A stretch of DNA of 39,407 nucleotides. Source: Streptacidiphilus pinicola (GTDB lineage: Bacteria; Actinomycetota; Actinomycetes; Streptomycetales; Streptomycetaceae). Below the pieces are notes generated by a model that worked only from the letters and a program-made list of their open reading frames with translations, searched no databases and was not told the DNA's origin. Shown piece by piece: positions 15,689 to 23,285 of this stretch. Position 1 is the first letter of the stretch. The number at the start of each line of letters is the position of its first letter. The DNA lies in the NCBI RefSeq assembly GCF_003258295.1, contig NZ_QKYN01000154.1:1-39407 (forward strand), written 5' to 3'. The position numbers and the translations under genes are program-made.

Positions 15689-16405
15689 GTGGAAAATTCG
15701 ACCTTGGTGGACCGACTGTCCCGACTGTCCTCGGAACTCTCCGCCGCAGAGCGGGAGAACCTCAAGTTCATCCTCAGCATGGCCGCTGGGGGACTCCTCA
15801 GCGGCCATGCGGGGAACGTCGACGACGAATTGCGCAAGGCGGCGCTGGCAACAGCTCAGCGTTCGCTGCCGGCCCTGCACGGGAACCTTCGCGCCGAGTT
15901 CGAGACAGGGGTGGTGTTCTGCGGCCGTGCCTCGTTCTTCTCGGACGAGGACATCGACGCGCTGGACCGGGAGAACCGCGAGTACCGGCCGCGGGCCGAC
16001 AGGTTCCACGACCACTTCGTGGCTTCCGGAGCCCCCATCGCCCGCGAGCTGGCCCTGTCGCAGGCCATCAGTGACTTCCTGGCCGCAAAGGTGGGCCCGG
16101 TGGTCCCGTCCTTCAAGGCGAACCACCTCTACTACGACCAGCCCGGACTGGGCATCGACCCGCACGTCGACAAGGACGACTTCTCCCTCAACGTCCTGAC
16201 GATGCTGGAGCACAGCCCGGCCGAGCGGCACTCCGAACTGATCCTCTACCCGCCGGAGCAGGACGCACTGCACCTGCAGCTCCAGCGCGGCGAATCGCTG
16301 ATCTTCTTCGCGGACAGCGTCACCCACCAACGCACGCGTACGGCCGAGGGCGAGCGGATCCGCCTGGTGTCCTTCGGCTACCGCACGATAGGAGCCCAGT
16401 CATGA
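15689..16405 (+). CDS. 2-oxoglutarate/Fe(II)-type oxygenase 1
   Basis: 238 residues, GTG start behind GAGAGGA. A helical N-terminus (about 5-38) shared with small protein C precedes a double-stranded beta-helix core. Likely iron ligands are His159 and Asp161 (DPHVDKDDFSLNVLTMLE) and His213 (DSVTHQRTRT); Arg223 or Arg225 (GERIRLVSFGY) would bind 2-oxoglutarate. This HxD...H...R pattern indicates a hydroxylase. It is a clear paralogue of the next gene (both have FSLNVL-x-MLxH) and overlaps it by four bases. The substrate is unknown. Hydroxylation would create the alcohol that the downstream carbamoyltransferase needs (inference). Confidence 0.8.
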   Translation: MENSTLVDRLSRLSSELSAAERENLKFILSMAAGGLLSGHAGNVDDELRKAALATAQRSLPALHGNLRAEFETGVVFCGRASFFSDEDIDALDRENREYRPRADRFHDHFVASGAPIARELALSQAISDFLAAKVGPVVPSFKANHLYYDQPGLGIDPHVDKDDFSLNVLTMLEHSPAERHSELILYPPEQDALHLQLQRGESLIFFADSVTHQRTRTAEGERIRLVSFGYRTIGAQS

Positions 16406-17157
16406 CCGCGATCCAGGACCATGCCCAGCCGCAGACCGAGCCTCTGACCATCGGTCAGAAGCTGGCCCGGCTGCATCAGGAGCTGACCCCGGCCGAGCAG
16501 GCCAACCTGAAGCTGATCCTCGGCCTGTCCGCGGGCCGGCTGGTCCCGGCCAAGGACCCCGACGCCGGCCAAGGCCGTACGGCGGTCTCGGAGGCACTGG
16601 AGATCCTGTGCCCCTACGAGGTGGATGACCCGCGCGGCATCCAGTACCGCGGCCGTCCCGACTTCCTGACCGACGAGCTCTTCGGGAAGCTGCTGGCCGA
16701 GGCGGCCCGCGTCGGCGAGAGCGCCGTGCCCTTCGACGAGCACTACCTCGGATGCGGCGGACCAGTGGCGGACGCGATCGCCACCAGTCCCGAGCTGGCC
16801 GAGCTCGTCGCCTCCGTGGTCCCCAAGGCCGAGGCAACCGGCATCGCGAGCTACCTGTTCTACCGCGACGCCGGCCAGGGGATCATCCCGCACATCGACA
16901 CGGACATCTTCTCCCTCAACGTGCTGATGATGCTCGCCCACGACATCCCCGAAGGCACCGAGCAGCCGTCCGCGCTCTACATGCACTACCCCGACGGCAC
17001 CGAGGAGCGCCTGCAGCTCTCGCCCGGCGAGGTCGTCATCTTCCTGGCGGGCACTCAGGCCCACAGCCGCACCCCCATCTGCCAGGACGAGCGGGTCACG
17101 ATCCTGACCTTCGGCTTCATGCCCGAGGGCGCACCTTTGGAGAACTACCGGCGATGA
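16402..17157 (+). CDS. 2-oxoglutarate/Fe(II)-type oxygenase 2
   Basis: 251 residues, coupled to its paralogue upstream and to the carbamoyltransferase downstream by ATGA overlaps. The helical N-terminus (about 15-48) is the one shared with small protein C. The likely iron site is His164/Asp166 (IIPHIDTDIFSLNVLMML) and His221 (GTQAHSRTP), with Arg231 (DERVTILTFGF) for 2-oxoglutarate. Length and layout match oxygenase 1 with moderate similarity, so a local duplication with divergence is likely. Two such enzymes may hydroxylate two sites, or form a heteromer with small protein C. Confidence 0.8.
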   Translation: MTAIQDHAQPQTEPLTIGQKLARLHQELTPAEQANLKLILGLSAGRLVPAKDPDAGQGRTAVSEALEILCPYEVDDPRGIQYRGRPDFLTDELFGKLLAEAARVGESAVPFDEHYLGCGGPVADAIATSPELAELVASVVPKAEATGIASYLFYRDAGQGIIPHIDTDIFSLNVLMMLAHDIPEGTEQPSALYMHYPDGTEERLQLSPGEVVIFLAGTQAHSRTPICQDERVTILTFGFMPEGAPLENYRR

Positions 17158-19058
17158 CTACCGTTCTGGGCATCCACTGCGGCCACGAGGCCTCCTGCTC
17201 GGTGGTCCGCGACGGTCGGCTCATCGCCGCCGTCCAGCAGGAACGCGTGACCCGTCGCAAGTACGACGGGCAGGAGTTCCTCTCCGACCGACTGCCGATC
17301 GCGCAGGTCCTGCACGAGGCCGGGGTGACGATGGACGACATCGACGTCATCGTCAGCTCCTTCCAGGCGGCCGGACCGTCCGGCGTCGGCCTCCAACGGC
17401 CGCTGTTCGCCAGGTCCTTCTCGGCCTTCGACCCGTTCGACCCGCGCCACCACGTGGTCTCGCACCACCTGGCCCATGCCGCCTCCGCCGTCTACACCTC
17501 GGGACTGGCGCAGGCCGCGGTCCTGGTGTCGGACAGCGCCGGCACCACCTCACGTGACGGTGCGGACTTCTACCTCCCGTTCAAGGACTTCTACGGCTCC
17601 TACTACAGCGACGCACCCGACGGCGAACTGCTCACCGAGATGCGTTCGGTCTACGCCTTCCGTCAGGGCCGGTTCGTGCTGCTGGACCGTGCCTTCAGCC
17701 GGGCCCACAACCAGCCCGACGTCTTCGTCCAGAGCGAGGCCAGCCTCTACGACAACGTGGCCCGGTACCTGTTCCGCCAGGAGCACTCACACGGGCAGAT
17801 GATGGCGCTGGCCGGGCTGCCCTGGCAGGGAGCACCCAGGCTGGTGGCCGACGACATCGTGACCGCCGGGGCCGCGCCGCGGCTGAAGAACGGCTGGCAG
17901 CTGCTCGAGGCGGCACCCGATCCCGCGGACAACGCGGACATCGCCGCCGCCGCGCAGGAGGCCTTCACCAGGCTGCTCACCCACCACGCACAGCGTGCGG
18001 TCGAGCTGGCCGGGATCCCCGACCTCTGCTGCGCGGGCGGGGTGTTCCTCAACCTGACGGCGAACAGCGCGATCGCCGCCCTGCCGGGCGTGCGCGAGGT
18101 GTCCGTGCCCTCCTGCCCGCACGACGCCGGTATCTCGGTCGGTGCCGCGTTCCTCGGCTGGGCTCACTCCCAGCCGAGGAACGAGATGCCGTTGCCGAGC
18201 CACCGGGTGGGGGCTGACTTCCTCGGCGTGACCGCCGAGGCGATCACGCCCGAGCGGGCCGCCGAGGCCGGCTTCCCGACCGCGGTCCCGCCCGGCGAGG
18301 CAGAGGAGGCGGCAGCGATGGCTGCAGCCCTCCTCGCCCAGGGCGCGATCGTGGCCCGGTTCGCGGGCCGCGCCGAGTTCGGTCCCCGCGCGCTGGGTAA
18401 CCGGTCGCTGTTGAGCCACCCCGTGGCCTGCACGGACGCCCGCGCCAAGCTGAACCGGCTGAAGCAGCGTCAGGGGTGGCGCCCGGTGGCCCCGATGGTT
18501 CGCGAGCAGGACCTGGAAACGTACTTCCGCGGGCCCGCCCGGTCGCCGTTCATGAACTTCAACTTCGACGTCCGCGACGAGTACCGCGAGCTGCTGGCCG
18601 AGGCTCTGCACGCCGACGGCACCGCCCGTGTGCAGACCGTCACCGCCCAGGACAACCCCGCCATCTACGACCTGCTCACCCGGATCGCCGCGCACGGCCT
18701 GGTCCCGATCCTGATCAACACCTCCTTCAACGGTCCGGGCCAGCCGATCATCGATTCGGCCACCGACGCGCTGGAGTACGTGCGCCGCCCGGAGGTCGAC
18801 TTCCTCCTCACCGAGGACGCCCTGTTCGCCACCGCGGTACCCGCCGCCCAGGTGACGGTGCGCCGCCCCCAGACGGTCGCGATGGCGGTCCTCGGCTCCG
18901 GACCCGCAGCGAAGTACCTGCTCAGCCACGAGCACGCGACACAGCAAGTGGACCAACAACTCTTCCTGGACCTGTGCGGACAGCAGAGGGTCACAGCCGA
19001 CGGGGCATCGCCGCAGGTGCGGGACTGCCTGCGCGCCGGCCTGCTCGTCGAAGGCTGA
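17154..19058 (+). CDS. Carbamoyltransferase 2 (NodU/CmcH/TobZ family)
   Basis: 634 residues from the ATG at 17154, overlapping the oxygenase stop. It has a Kae1-like N-terminal domain (MTTVLGIHCGHEASCSVV; HHLAHA 104-109; Asp127 in VSDSAG; CAGGVFLNLTAN) and a carbamoyl-AMP-forming C-terminal domain (FAGRAEFGPRALGNRSLL; PILINTSFNGPGQPI). The family O-carbamoylates antibiotics and Nod factors. It is homologous to the C-terminal two-thirds of the 1052-residue protein but lacks the subtilisin-like domain. About 70 extra C-terminal residues, ending VRDCLRAGLLVEG, resemble a small helical or winged-helix unit that could bind the substrate. It is the last gene of the oxygenase operon. Confidence 0.9.
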   Translation: MTTVLGIHCGHEASCSVVRDGRLIAAVQQERVTRRKYDGQEFLSDRLPIAQVLHEAGVTMDDIDVIVSSFQAAGPSGVGLQRPLFARSFSAFDPFDPRHHVVSHHLAHAASAVYTSGLAQAAVLVSDSAGTTSRDGADFYLPFKDFYGSYYSDAPDGELLTEMRSVYAFRQGRFVLLDRAFSRAHNQPDVFVQSEASLYDNVARYLFRQEHSHGQMMALAGLPWQGAPRLVADDIVTAGAAPRLKNGWQLLEAAPDPADNADIAAAAQEAFTRLLTHHAQRAVELAGIPDLCCAGGVFLNLTANSAIAALPGVREVSVPSCPHDAGISVGAAFLGWAHSQPRNEMPLPSHRVGADFLGVTAEAITPERAAEAGFPTAVPPGEAEEAAAMAAALLAQGAIVARFAGRAEFGPRALGNRSLLSHPVACTDARAKLNRLKQRQGWRPVAPMVREQDLETYFRGPARSPFMNFNFDVRDEYRELLAEALHADGTARVQTVTAQDNPAIYDLLTRIAAHGLVPILINTSFNGPGQPIIDSATDALEYVRRPEVDFLLTEDALFATAVPAAQVTVRRPQTVAMAVLGSGPAAKYLLSHEHATQQVDQQLFLDLCGQQRVTADGASPQVRDCLRAGLLVEG

Positions 19059-19110
19059 CCCCTGTCCTGCACGACAGGGCCCGGATCCCCCGACCTGGCC
19101 CTGTCCCCGG

Positions 19111-19153
19111 ATCCGGCCGGCGACTCACAGCTGCGGTGAGCCGCCGGCCGGAT
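19111..19153 (+). terminator. Hairpin terminator after carbamoyltransferase 2
   Basis: ATCCGGCCGGCG (19111-19122) pairs perfectly with CGCCGGCCGGAT (19142-19153), and CTCAC (19124-19128) with GTGAG (19136-19140) inside. It is long and stable, without a strong T-run, as is common in Streptomyces. Confidence 0.75.
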
Positions 19154-19224
19154 CAATTCCCGACCCTCCAGAGCCTTCCGATGCGCTCCGAAGCCCGAAG
19201 CCCCCAACGTCCCAAGGCGGCCCG

Positions 19225-20508
19225 ATGACCACGACCACAGCGGTGGCCCGACACCGCGAGCCCTTGGCCACACTCCTCACCTTCGCCACCTTCGTCTCCT
19301 ACTTCGCCATCGCCATGGTGGAGTTCTCCGTACCGTTCGTGGCGGTCGCGACCCTGGGCGCCAACTCCCTGGTCATCGCGACACTCGGGATCTGCCGCTT
19401 CGCCCCCCAGGTCGTACTGGCCCGCGCCGTCGCCCGGATCGTCGAGCGCCACGACCAGCGCACCGTGATGCTGGCCGCCGAGTTGCTCCGGGTCCTGGCC
19501 TTCCTCCTCGCCGCGCTCGCCATCGCCCTCACCGCCACGGCCGGACTCGGCGTCCTGATCCTGGCCAACACCGCTCTGGCGTGCGCTTCCTGTCTGACAG
19601 ACGTGTCGGCCCAGGTGATGATCCCGGCCGCGTTCCGCGACGACGCCCTGCCCGGTCTCTTCAGCCGCCTCCAGATCGCGGAGTCCACCGGAGACGCTCT
19701 CGCCCCGTTCCTGACCGGCCTGGCGCTCGGCGCCTTCGGGATCTCCTCGACCTTCCTGGTGGCCGGGGCGCTGGCGGCGAGCGCCTGCACCCTCCTCGCG
19801 CGCCTTCCGCGGATCCGGACGACACCCACCCCGGCCCCCGTTGCCGACGCCGTCCCGGCGGGGGCCGCCGCTGCAGCCGAGGCCCCGACCGTCCGGCGAC
19901 GTGCCGGTCTGACCGCCGGTCTGCGGACGAACCTGGCCACCAAGCCGCTGCGGATCACCACGCTGTGGGCGGTCTCCTACAACTTCGGGCAGAGTGCGAT
20001 CGGCGCCCTGCTGCTGGTCACCCTGCTGCACCGAACCGAGGTCACCCCCGCGGTCTACGGTCTGATCGGTTCCTGCGCCGTCCTGTTCGCGGTGCTGGGT
20101 GCCGCCGTCGCCGAACGCCTCCCGGCCCGGCTGCGCGGGGGCCTTGGGACCTCCGTCTTCGGCAGCGGCGCCGTCGCCGCCTACACGCTCCTGGGAGTCG
20201 GCGCGTGTGTGGGCGGCGGCCTCGGGCTGGGCCTGATCCTGCTCGGATTCGTCTGCGACGAGTTCTGCTCCGGTGTCGTCCTGGTCCGTGTCAGGACCTT
20301 TCGCGCCCGCGCCATCGCGGAGCACGACCGCGCTATCGCTGTCGCCGCCTACCGCGCCGTCAACATGACCGCCGTGCCGGCCGGATACGCCGTCGGCGGC
20401 CTCGCGGGCGTGCTCTTCGGCTCGTCCGCCACCCTGCTTACGGTCGGCCTGCTGATGCTGGCGCCGGCGGCTCTGATGCTCTCCCGTTCCATCCGGGAGG
20501 CCACCTGA
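19225..20508 (+). CDS. MFS exporter 2
   Basis: 427 residues, about 12 hydrophobic segments, major facilitator family of the inner membrane. It starts LLTFATFVSYFAIAMVEFSV. A cytoplasmic linker rich in Pro/Ala/Arg near residues 195-230 separates the two six-helix halves, as usual. It has its own transcription start region behind a terminator and is closed by a bidirectional hairpin. Low similarity to MFS exporter 1 suggests a different substrate or independent origin. Export of the cluster product is an inference from location. Confidence 0.85.
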   Translation: MTTTTAVARHREPLATLLTFATFVSYFAIAMVEFSVPFVAVATLGANSLVIATLGICRFAPQVVLARAVARIVERHDQRTVMLAAELLRVLAFLLAALAIALTATAGLGVLILANTALACASCLTDVSAQVMIPAAFRDDALPGLFSRLQIAESTGDALAPFLTGLALGAFGISSTFLVAGALAASACTLLARLPRIRTTPTPAPVADAVPAGAAAAAEAPTVRRRAGLTAGLRTNLATKPLRITTLWAVSYNFGQSAIGALLLVTLLHRTEVTPAVYGLIGSCAVLFAVLGAAVAERLPARLRGGLGTSVFGSGAVAAYTLLGVGACVGGGLGLGLILLGFVCDEFCSGVVLVRVRTFRARAIAEHDRAIAVAAYRAVNMTAVPAGYAVGGLAGVLFGSSATLLTVGLLMLAPAALMLSRSIREAT

Positions 20509-20513
20509 CCCGG

Positions 20514-20554
20514 CCTCCGGCCGGACCACCGAGGTCAGGTGGCCTGGCCGGAGG
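20514..20554. terminator. Bidirectional terminator between MFS 2 and the P450
   Basis: CCTCCGGCC (20514-20522) pairs with GGCCGGAGG (20546-20554), and CCACC (20526-20530) with GGTGG (20538-20542). It lies between two convergent genes. Confidence 0.75.
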
Positions 20555-20581
20555 AGCGGGAACCCGGCCCCGGGCGGGAGC

Positions 20582-21808
20582 TCACCAGGTGACGGGAAGG
20601 CTCTTCACCCCGTAGAAGTCCGCGTCGGTGCGCATCGGCACCTCGTCCGCCGGGATCGCGAGCCGCAGATCGGGGAACCGGCGGAACAACTCCACCAGCG
20701 CGACCTTGACCTCGATCCGGGCCATGGGTGCGCCCAGACACTGGTGGATGCCGTGACCGAACGTCAGCTGCCCCGTGGCACGTCGCCGGATGTCGAGAGT
20801 GTCAGGGTCCGGGTACTTCTGCGGGTCACGGTTGGCGGCCTGCGCGGCGCAGGTGACGGTGTCGCCGGCACGGATGAGCTGGCCGTCCAGCTCGACGTCC
20901 TCCAGCGCGGTGCGGATCGCGGTGTCGGTGATCGTCAGGTAGCGCAGCAGCTCCTCGACCGCCCCTTCGGCGAGGTCCGGCTCCGCGCGCAGGGTGGCGA
21001 GCTGGTCGGGGTGACGAAGGAGGGCGAAGACGCTGAGCCCGATCATGTTCGCGGTGGTGTCGAAGCCGGCGCCGAGCAGCAGCGAACCGACGTTCGCCAG
21101 CTCCTCGTCGGTGAGGTCGCTCTTCGTCAGCTCGCTGAGGACGTCGTCGGTCGGCTGGTCGCGCTTCGCCTGGACCAGCCCTTGCAGGAACGCCTGGAGC
21201 TCGAAGAAGGCGGCGTACTGCGCCTCGGGCCCGAGGCTGTTGTCGTTGGTGGCGATGGCCTGGCGCTGGAAGGTCTCCCTCGCCTCGTAGGGCACCCCGA
21301 GCACCTCGCACATCATCTGCGCGGGGATGGGCAGGGCGTACTCCTGGAAGAGGTCGAGCGCCGGCCCCCGCCGTTCCATGGCGTTCAGCCGTTCCTCGGT
21401 CACCTCGCTGATGCGCTCGGTCAGCTGACGCATGCGCCGCGCGGTGAAACTGCCGGTCAGCAGGCGCCGGTAGCGGGTGTGCTCGGGGGCGTCCATCCGC
21501 TGGAACATGCCGGGCGGCGCGGGCTCGGGCGTCTGTTCGGCGACGGGCCCCGGGATCGGCCAGTGCACCAGCTCGGCCCGTGAGCTGAAGCGCGGGTCGG
21601 CCAGGACCGCACGCACCTGTGCGTGCCCGCTGGCCAGCCATCCCACGTGCCCGTCGGGATAGACCATCTGACGCAGCGGCTGCTCCGCGCGGATGCGCGC
21701 GAACTCGGTCGGCGGATCGAATGGGCAGCCTGCGGGGCGCTCGAGTGGGAGCCCCGGCAGTGGGGTCGGCGAAGTCGCGTTCTCGGGCCTGACATTCGAA
21801 GAGGTCAT
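20582..21808 (-). CDS. Cytochrome P450 (CYP105/107-like)
   Basis: 408 residues from the ATG at 21808, with AGGA upstream; the frame is open another 23 codons, but those do not look coding. P450 hallmarks are the I-helix oxygen-binding motif GAGFDTT, the K-helix EELLR, and the haem-ligand loop FGHGIHQCLGAPMAR. The N-terminal part (PLERPAGCPFDPPTEF) is typical of Streptomyces class I P450s. No ferredoxin gene adjoins it, so redox partners would come from elsewhere. It is transcribed separately from the methyltransferase, which ends in a terminator before it. A tailoring role in the neighbouring cluster is possible but not shown. Confidence 0.93.
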   Translation of the reverse strand: MTSSNVRPENATSPTPLPGLPLERPAGCPFDPPTEFARIRAEQPLRQMVYPDGHVGWLASGHAQVRAVLADPRFSSRAELVHWPIPGPVAEQTPEPAPPGMFQRMDAPEHTRYRRLLTGSFTARRMRQLTERISEVTEERLNAMERRGPALDLFQEYALPIPAQMMCEVLGVPYEARETFQRQAIATNDNSLGPEAQYAAFFELQAFLQGLVQAKRDQPTDDVLSELTKSDLTDEELANVGSLLLGAGFDTTANMIGLSVFALLRHPDQLATLRAEPDLAEGAVEELLRYLTITDTAIRTALEDVELDGQLIRAGDTVTCAAQAANRDPQKYPDPDTLDIRRRATGQLTFGHGIHQCLGAPMARIEVKVALVELFRRFPDLRLAIPADEVPMRTDADFYGVKSLPVTW

Positions 21809-21931
21809 TGCGCGTCCTACCGTGAGCAGATTTGATTCGTAATGCAGACAAACCATTTCCTGACCTGAGCATGCCAAGAACTTCTCGGAAAGAACTCTGA
21901 AAGATTCCTGGGCGCGCTACGGGAGCACGAG

Positions 21932-21975
21932 AAAAAAAAGAGCGCCGCTGCCGCGGGTCTGCGGCAACGGCGCTC
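21932..21975 (-). terminator. Intrinsic terminator of the methyltransferase gene
   Basis: On the minus strand, GAGCGCCG (21968-21975 in plus coordinates) pairs with CGGCGCTC (21940-21947), with TGCCGC/GCGGCA inside. Eight T follow (A-run at 21932-21939 on the plus strand). It is the best-formed terminator in the window and shows that the P450 is a separate unit. Confidence 0.92.
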
Positions 21976-22031
21976 AGGAAGTCAGTCGGGGAGATCGGGA
22001 AAGCCTCAGCAACGGCGTTCCCAACCGGTCG

Positions 22032-22826
22032 TCAGGAGGGGCGGCGCCCCCAGGCCGCCATGGTGGCCAGACCCAGGTCCCAGTAGTCCTCCTGGTACAT
22101 CAGGCCGACGGCCTCCGCGACCTGCTCCTCGGTGGCACCGCCGGCGGACACCACGATCGGGCCCCAGCCCTTGAGCGCCTCGCCCCAGAACAGGGCCATC
22201 GGACGGCTGTCGCCGACCAGCGAGATCGAGCTCTCCAGGCCGATCTCCTCCAGCCCGAGCGCGACCAGCGGGGCCGGGAAGCTGCGCGGCCACTCCAGGT
22301 CGGTACCGACCTGCTCCTTGTACTGGGCCAGGGTCGCCAGGCTCACCTCGCGGTACGCGTCGTTCCGGGCCGAGTCGACCGGGAACTTGGCGGGCTCCTC
22401 CAGCATCAGCCAACCGCCGGGCTTCAGCCACGAGACCACTCGCGCCAGGTCGGCCTCCCGGCTGCGCAGGTGGCTGAAGACGTAGCGGGCGTAGATCAGG
22501 TCGAAGGTGCCCTCGGGGAAGTCCTCGGTGGTGACGTCGTGCTGGACGATCTCGAGGTTGCCGGCCACGGCCTCGCTCAACGGGCCGAGCTCGATGTCCG
22601 TCGCAGTCACCTTGCCCGCCGGGCACTGCTCGGCGAGCCACCGCGAGACCGTCCCCGAACCGGCGCCGATCTCCAGGCACCGCCAGTCGGGCTTGGGCGC
22701 GAGGGCAGCCAGGCGGCGCTTGCTGTTCGGGTCGAGCTCCGAGCGCAGTGCGGACAGCCACGCGGGCGTCGACTGGTCGTCAGCGGGCTGCTCGGTCGGG
22801 TTGTTGTCGATCACTTCAGCGGTCAC
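22032..22826 (-). CDS. SAM-dependent class I methyltransferase
   Basis: 264 residues from the GTG at 22826, which has AGGAG nine bases upstream; the longer open frame includes non-coding-looking sequence and a palindrome. It has a Rossmann methyltransferase fold: motif I LEIGAGSGTVSRWLAE, the acidic end of strand 2 (VTATDIELGPLSEAV), FDLIYARYVFSHL and LKPGGWLMLEE. The methyl acceptor cannot be read from sequence; O- or N-methylation of a secondary metabolite is likely. It is transcribed divergently from the ABC exporter. Confidence 0.88.
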   Translation of the reverse strand: MTAEVIDNNPTEQPADDQSTPAWLSALRSELDPNSKRRLAALAPKPDWRCLEIGAGSGTVSRWLAEQCPAGKVTATDIELGPLSEAVAGNLEIVQHDVTTEDFPEGTFDLIYARYVFSHLRSREADLARVVSWLKPGGWLMLEEPAKFPVDSARNDAYREVSLATLAQYKEQVGTDLEWPRSFPAPLVALGLEEIGLESSISLVGDSRPMALFWGEALKGWGPIVVSAGGATEEQVAEAVGLMYQEDYWDLGLATMAAWGRRPS

Positions 22827-23030
22827 TGTCGCACGCTCCTGGCGAGGGAATTGCCACGGTCGAAAGGAATGCTTCTCCGGTGTCCGGACCTCCCGGGAGG
22901 GAAGCGCGGACACCGGGTCCGTCAGGCACGCCTGTCCTGTCGGCAGGACAGGCGGACGTCGTTCGGCCCTCGCTTCCCGTGCCGCCCCGTGCGTGGGGGA
23001 TTTGCCGCACAAGAAGAAAGGGATATCGTC
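22827..23030. promoter_or_regulatory. Divergent control region with a perfect palindrome at 22930-22953
   Basis: GCCTGTCCTG (22930-22939) and CAGGACAGGC (22944-22953) form a perfect inverted repeat around TCGG. It sits about 100 bases upstream of the methyltransferase start and the same distance before the small leader ORF of the exporter. It suits either a TetR-type operator or a hairpin in the leader RNA. Confidence 0.5.
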
Positions 23031-23081
23031 ATGCGCAGGACCTTGGCGACCAGCGCCAGCCGCTTGCCCATAACGGGCTGA
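23031..23081 (+). CDS. 16-residue leader ORF upstream of the ABC exporter
   Basis: MRRTLATSASRLPITG, ATG at 23031 with AAGAAAGGG eight bases upstream and TGA at 23079-23081. The end of the ORF overlaps a small hairpin (GCCC-ATAA-CGGGC) followed by GCTTTTT, and GCCGC within the ORF could instead pair with GCGGC downstream. This resembles the leader-peptide attenuators of resistance genes. There is no proof that it is translated. Confidence 0.4.
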   Translation: MRRTLATSASRLPITG

Positions 23082-23285
23082 CGCTTTTTAGGCGGCCGGG
23101 GACGGATTGGGTCCCGGAGTCCTGGACCAGCACCATAATTCACCCGGTGCGAGTTCCACCAGCGGCGAGGGAAACCCTCGATAACGCTCCGATATTCCGT
23201 CGATAGACAGACTTCGTAGTGTCGAGACATGCCTCGGCGCTCGCACAGATGCCGAGCAAGTCGTTTCGTTGTTGGAGGAGGCGCG
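23082..23285 (+). promoter_or_regulatory. Leader region of the ABC exporter
   Basis: About 200 bases between the small leader ORF and the ATPase gene. They contain a compact hairpin CGAGGG-AAA-CCCTCG (23166-23180), a moderately AT-rich stretch (23180-23230) and a strong ribosome-binding site GGAGGAG (23274-23280). I see no clear promoter boxes. Confidence 0.4.

Noticed and set aside
16752-17153. Upstream extension of carbamoyltransferase 2
   Set aside because: It overlaps the catalytic end of oxygenase 2 in another frame. The family N-terminus (TTVLGIHCGHEASC) begins exactly at ATG 17154.
23229-23285. ATG 23229 as the start of the ABC ATPase
   Set aside because: It has no ribosome-binding site and an atypical Arg/Cys-rich leader. 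ATG 23286 has GGAGGAG at the right distance.
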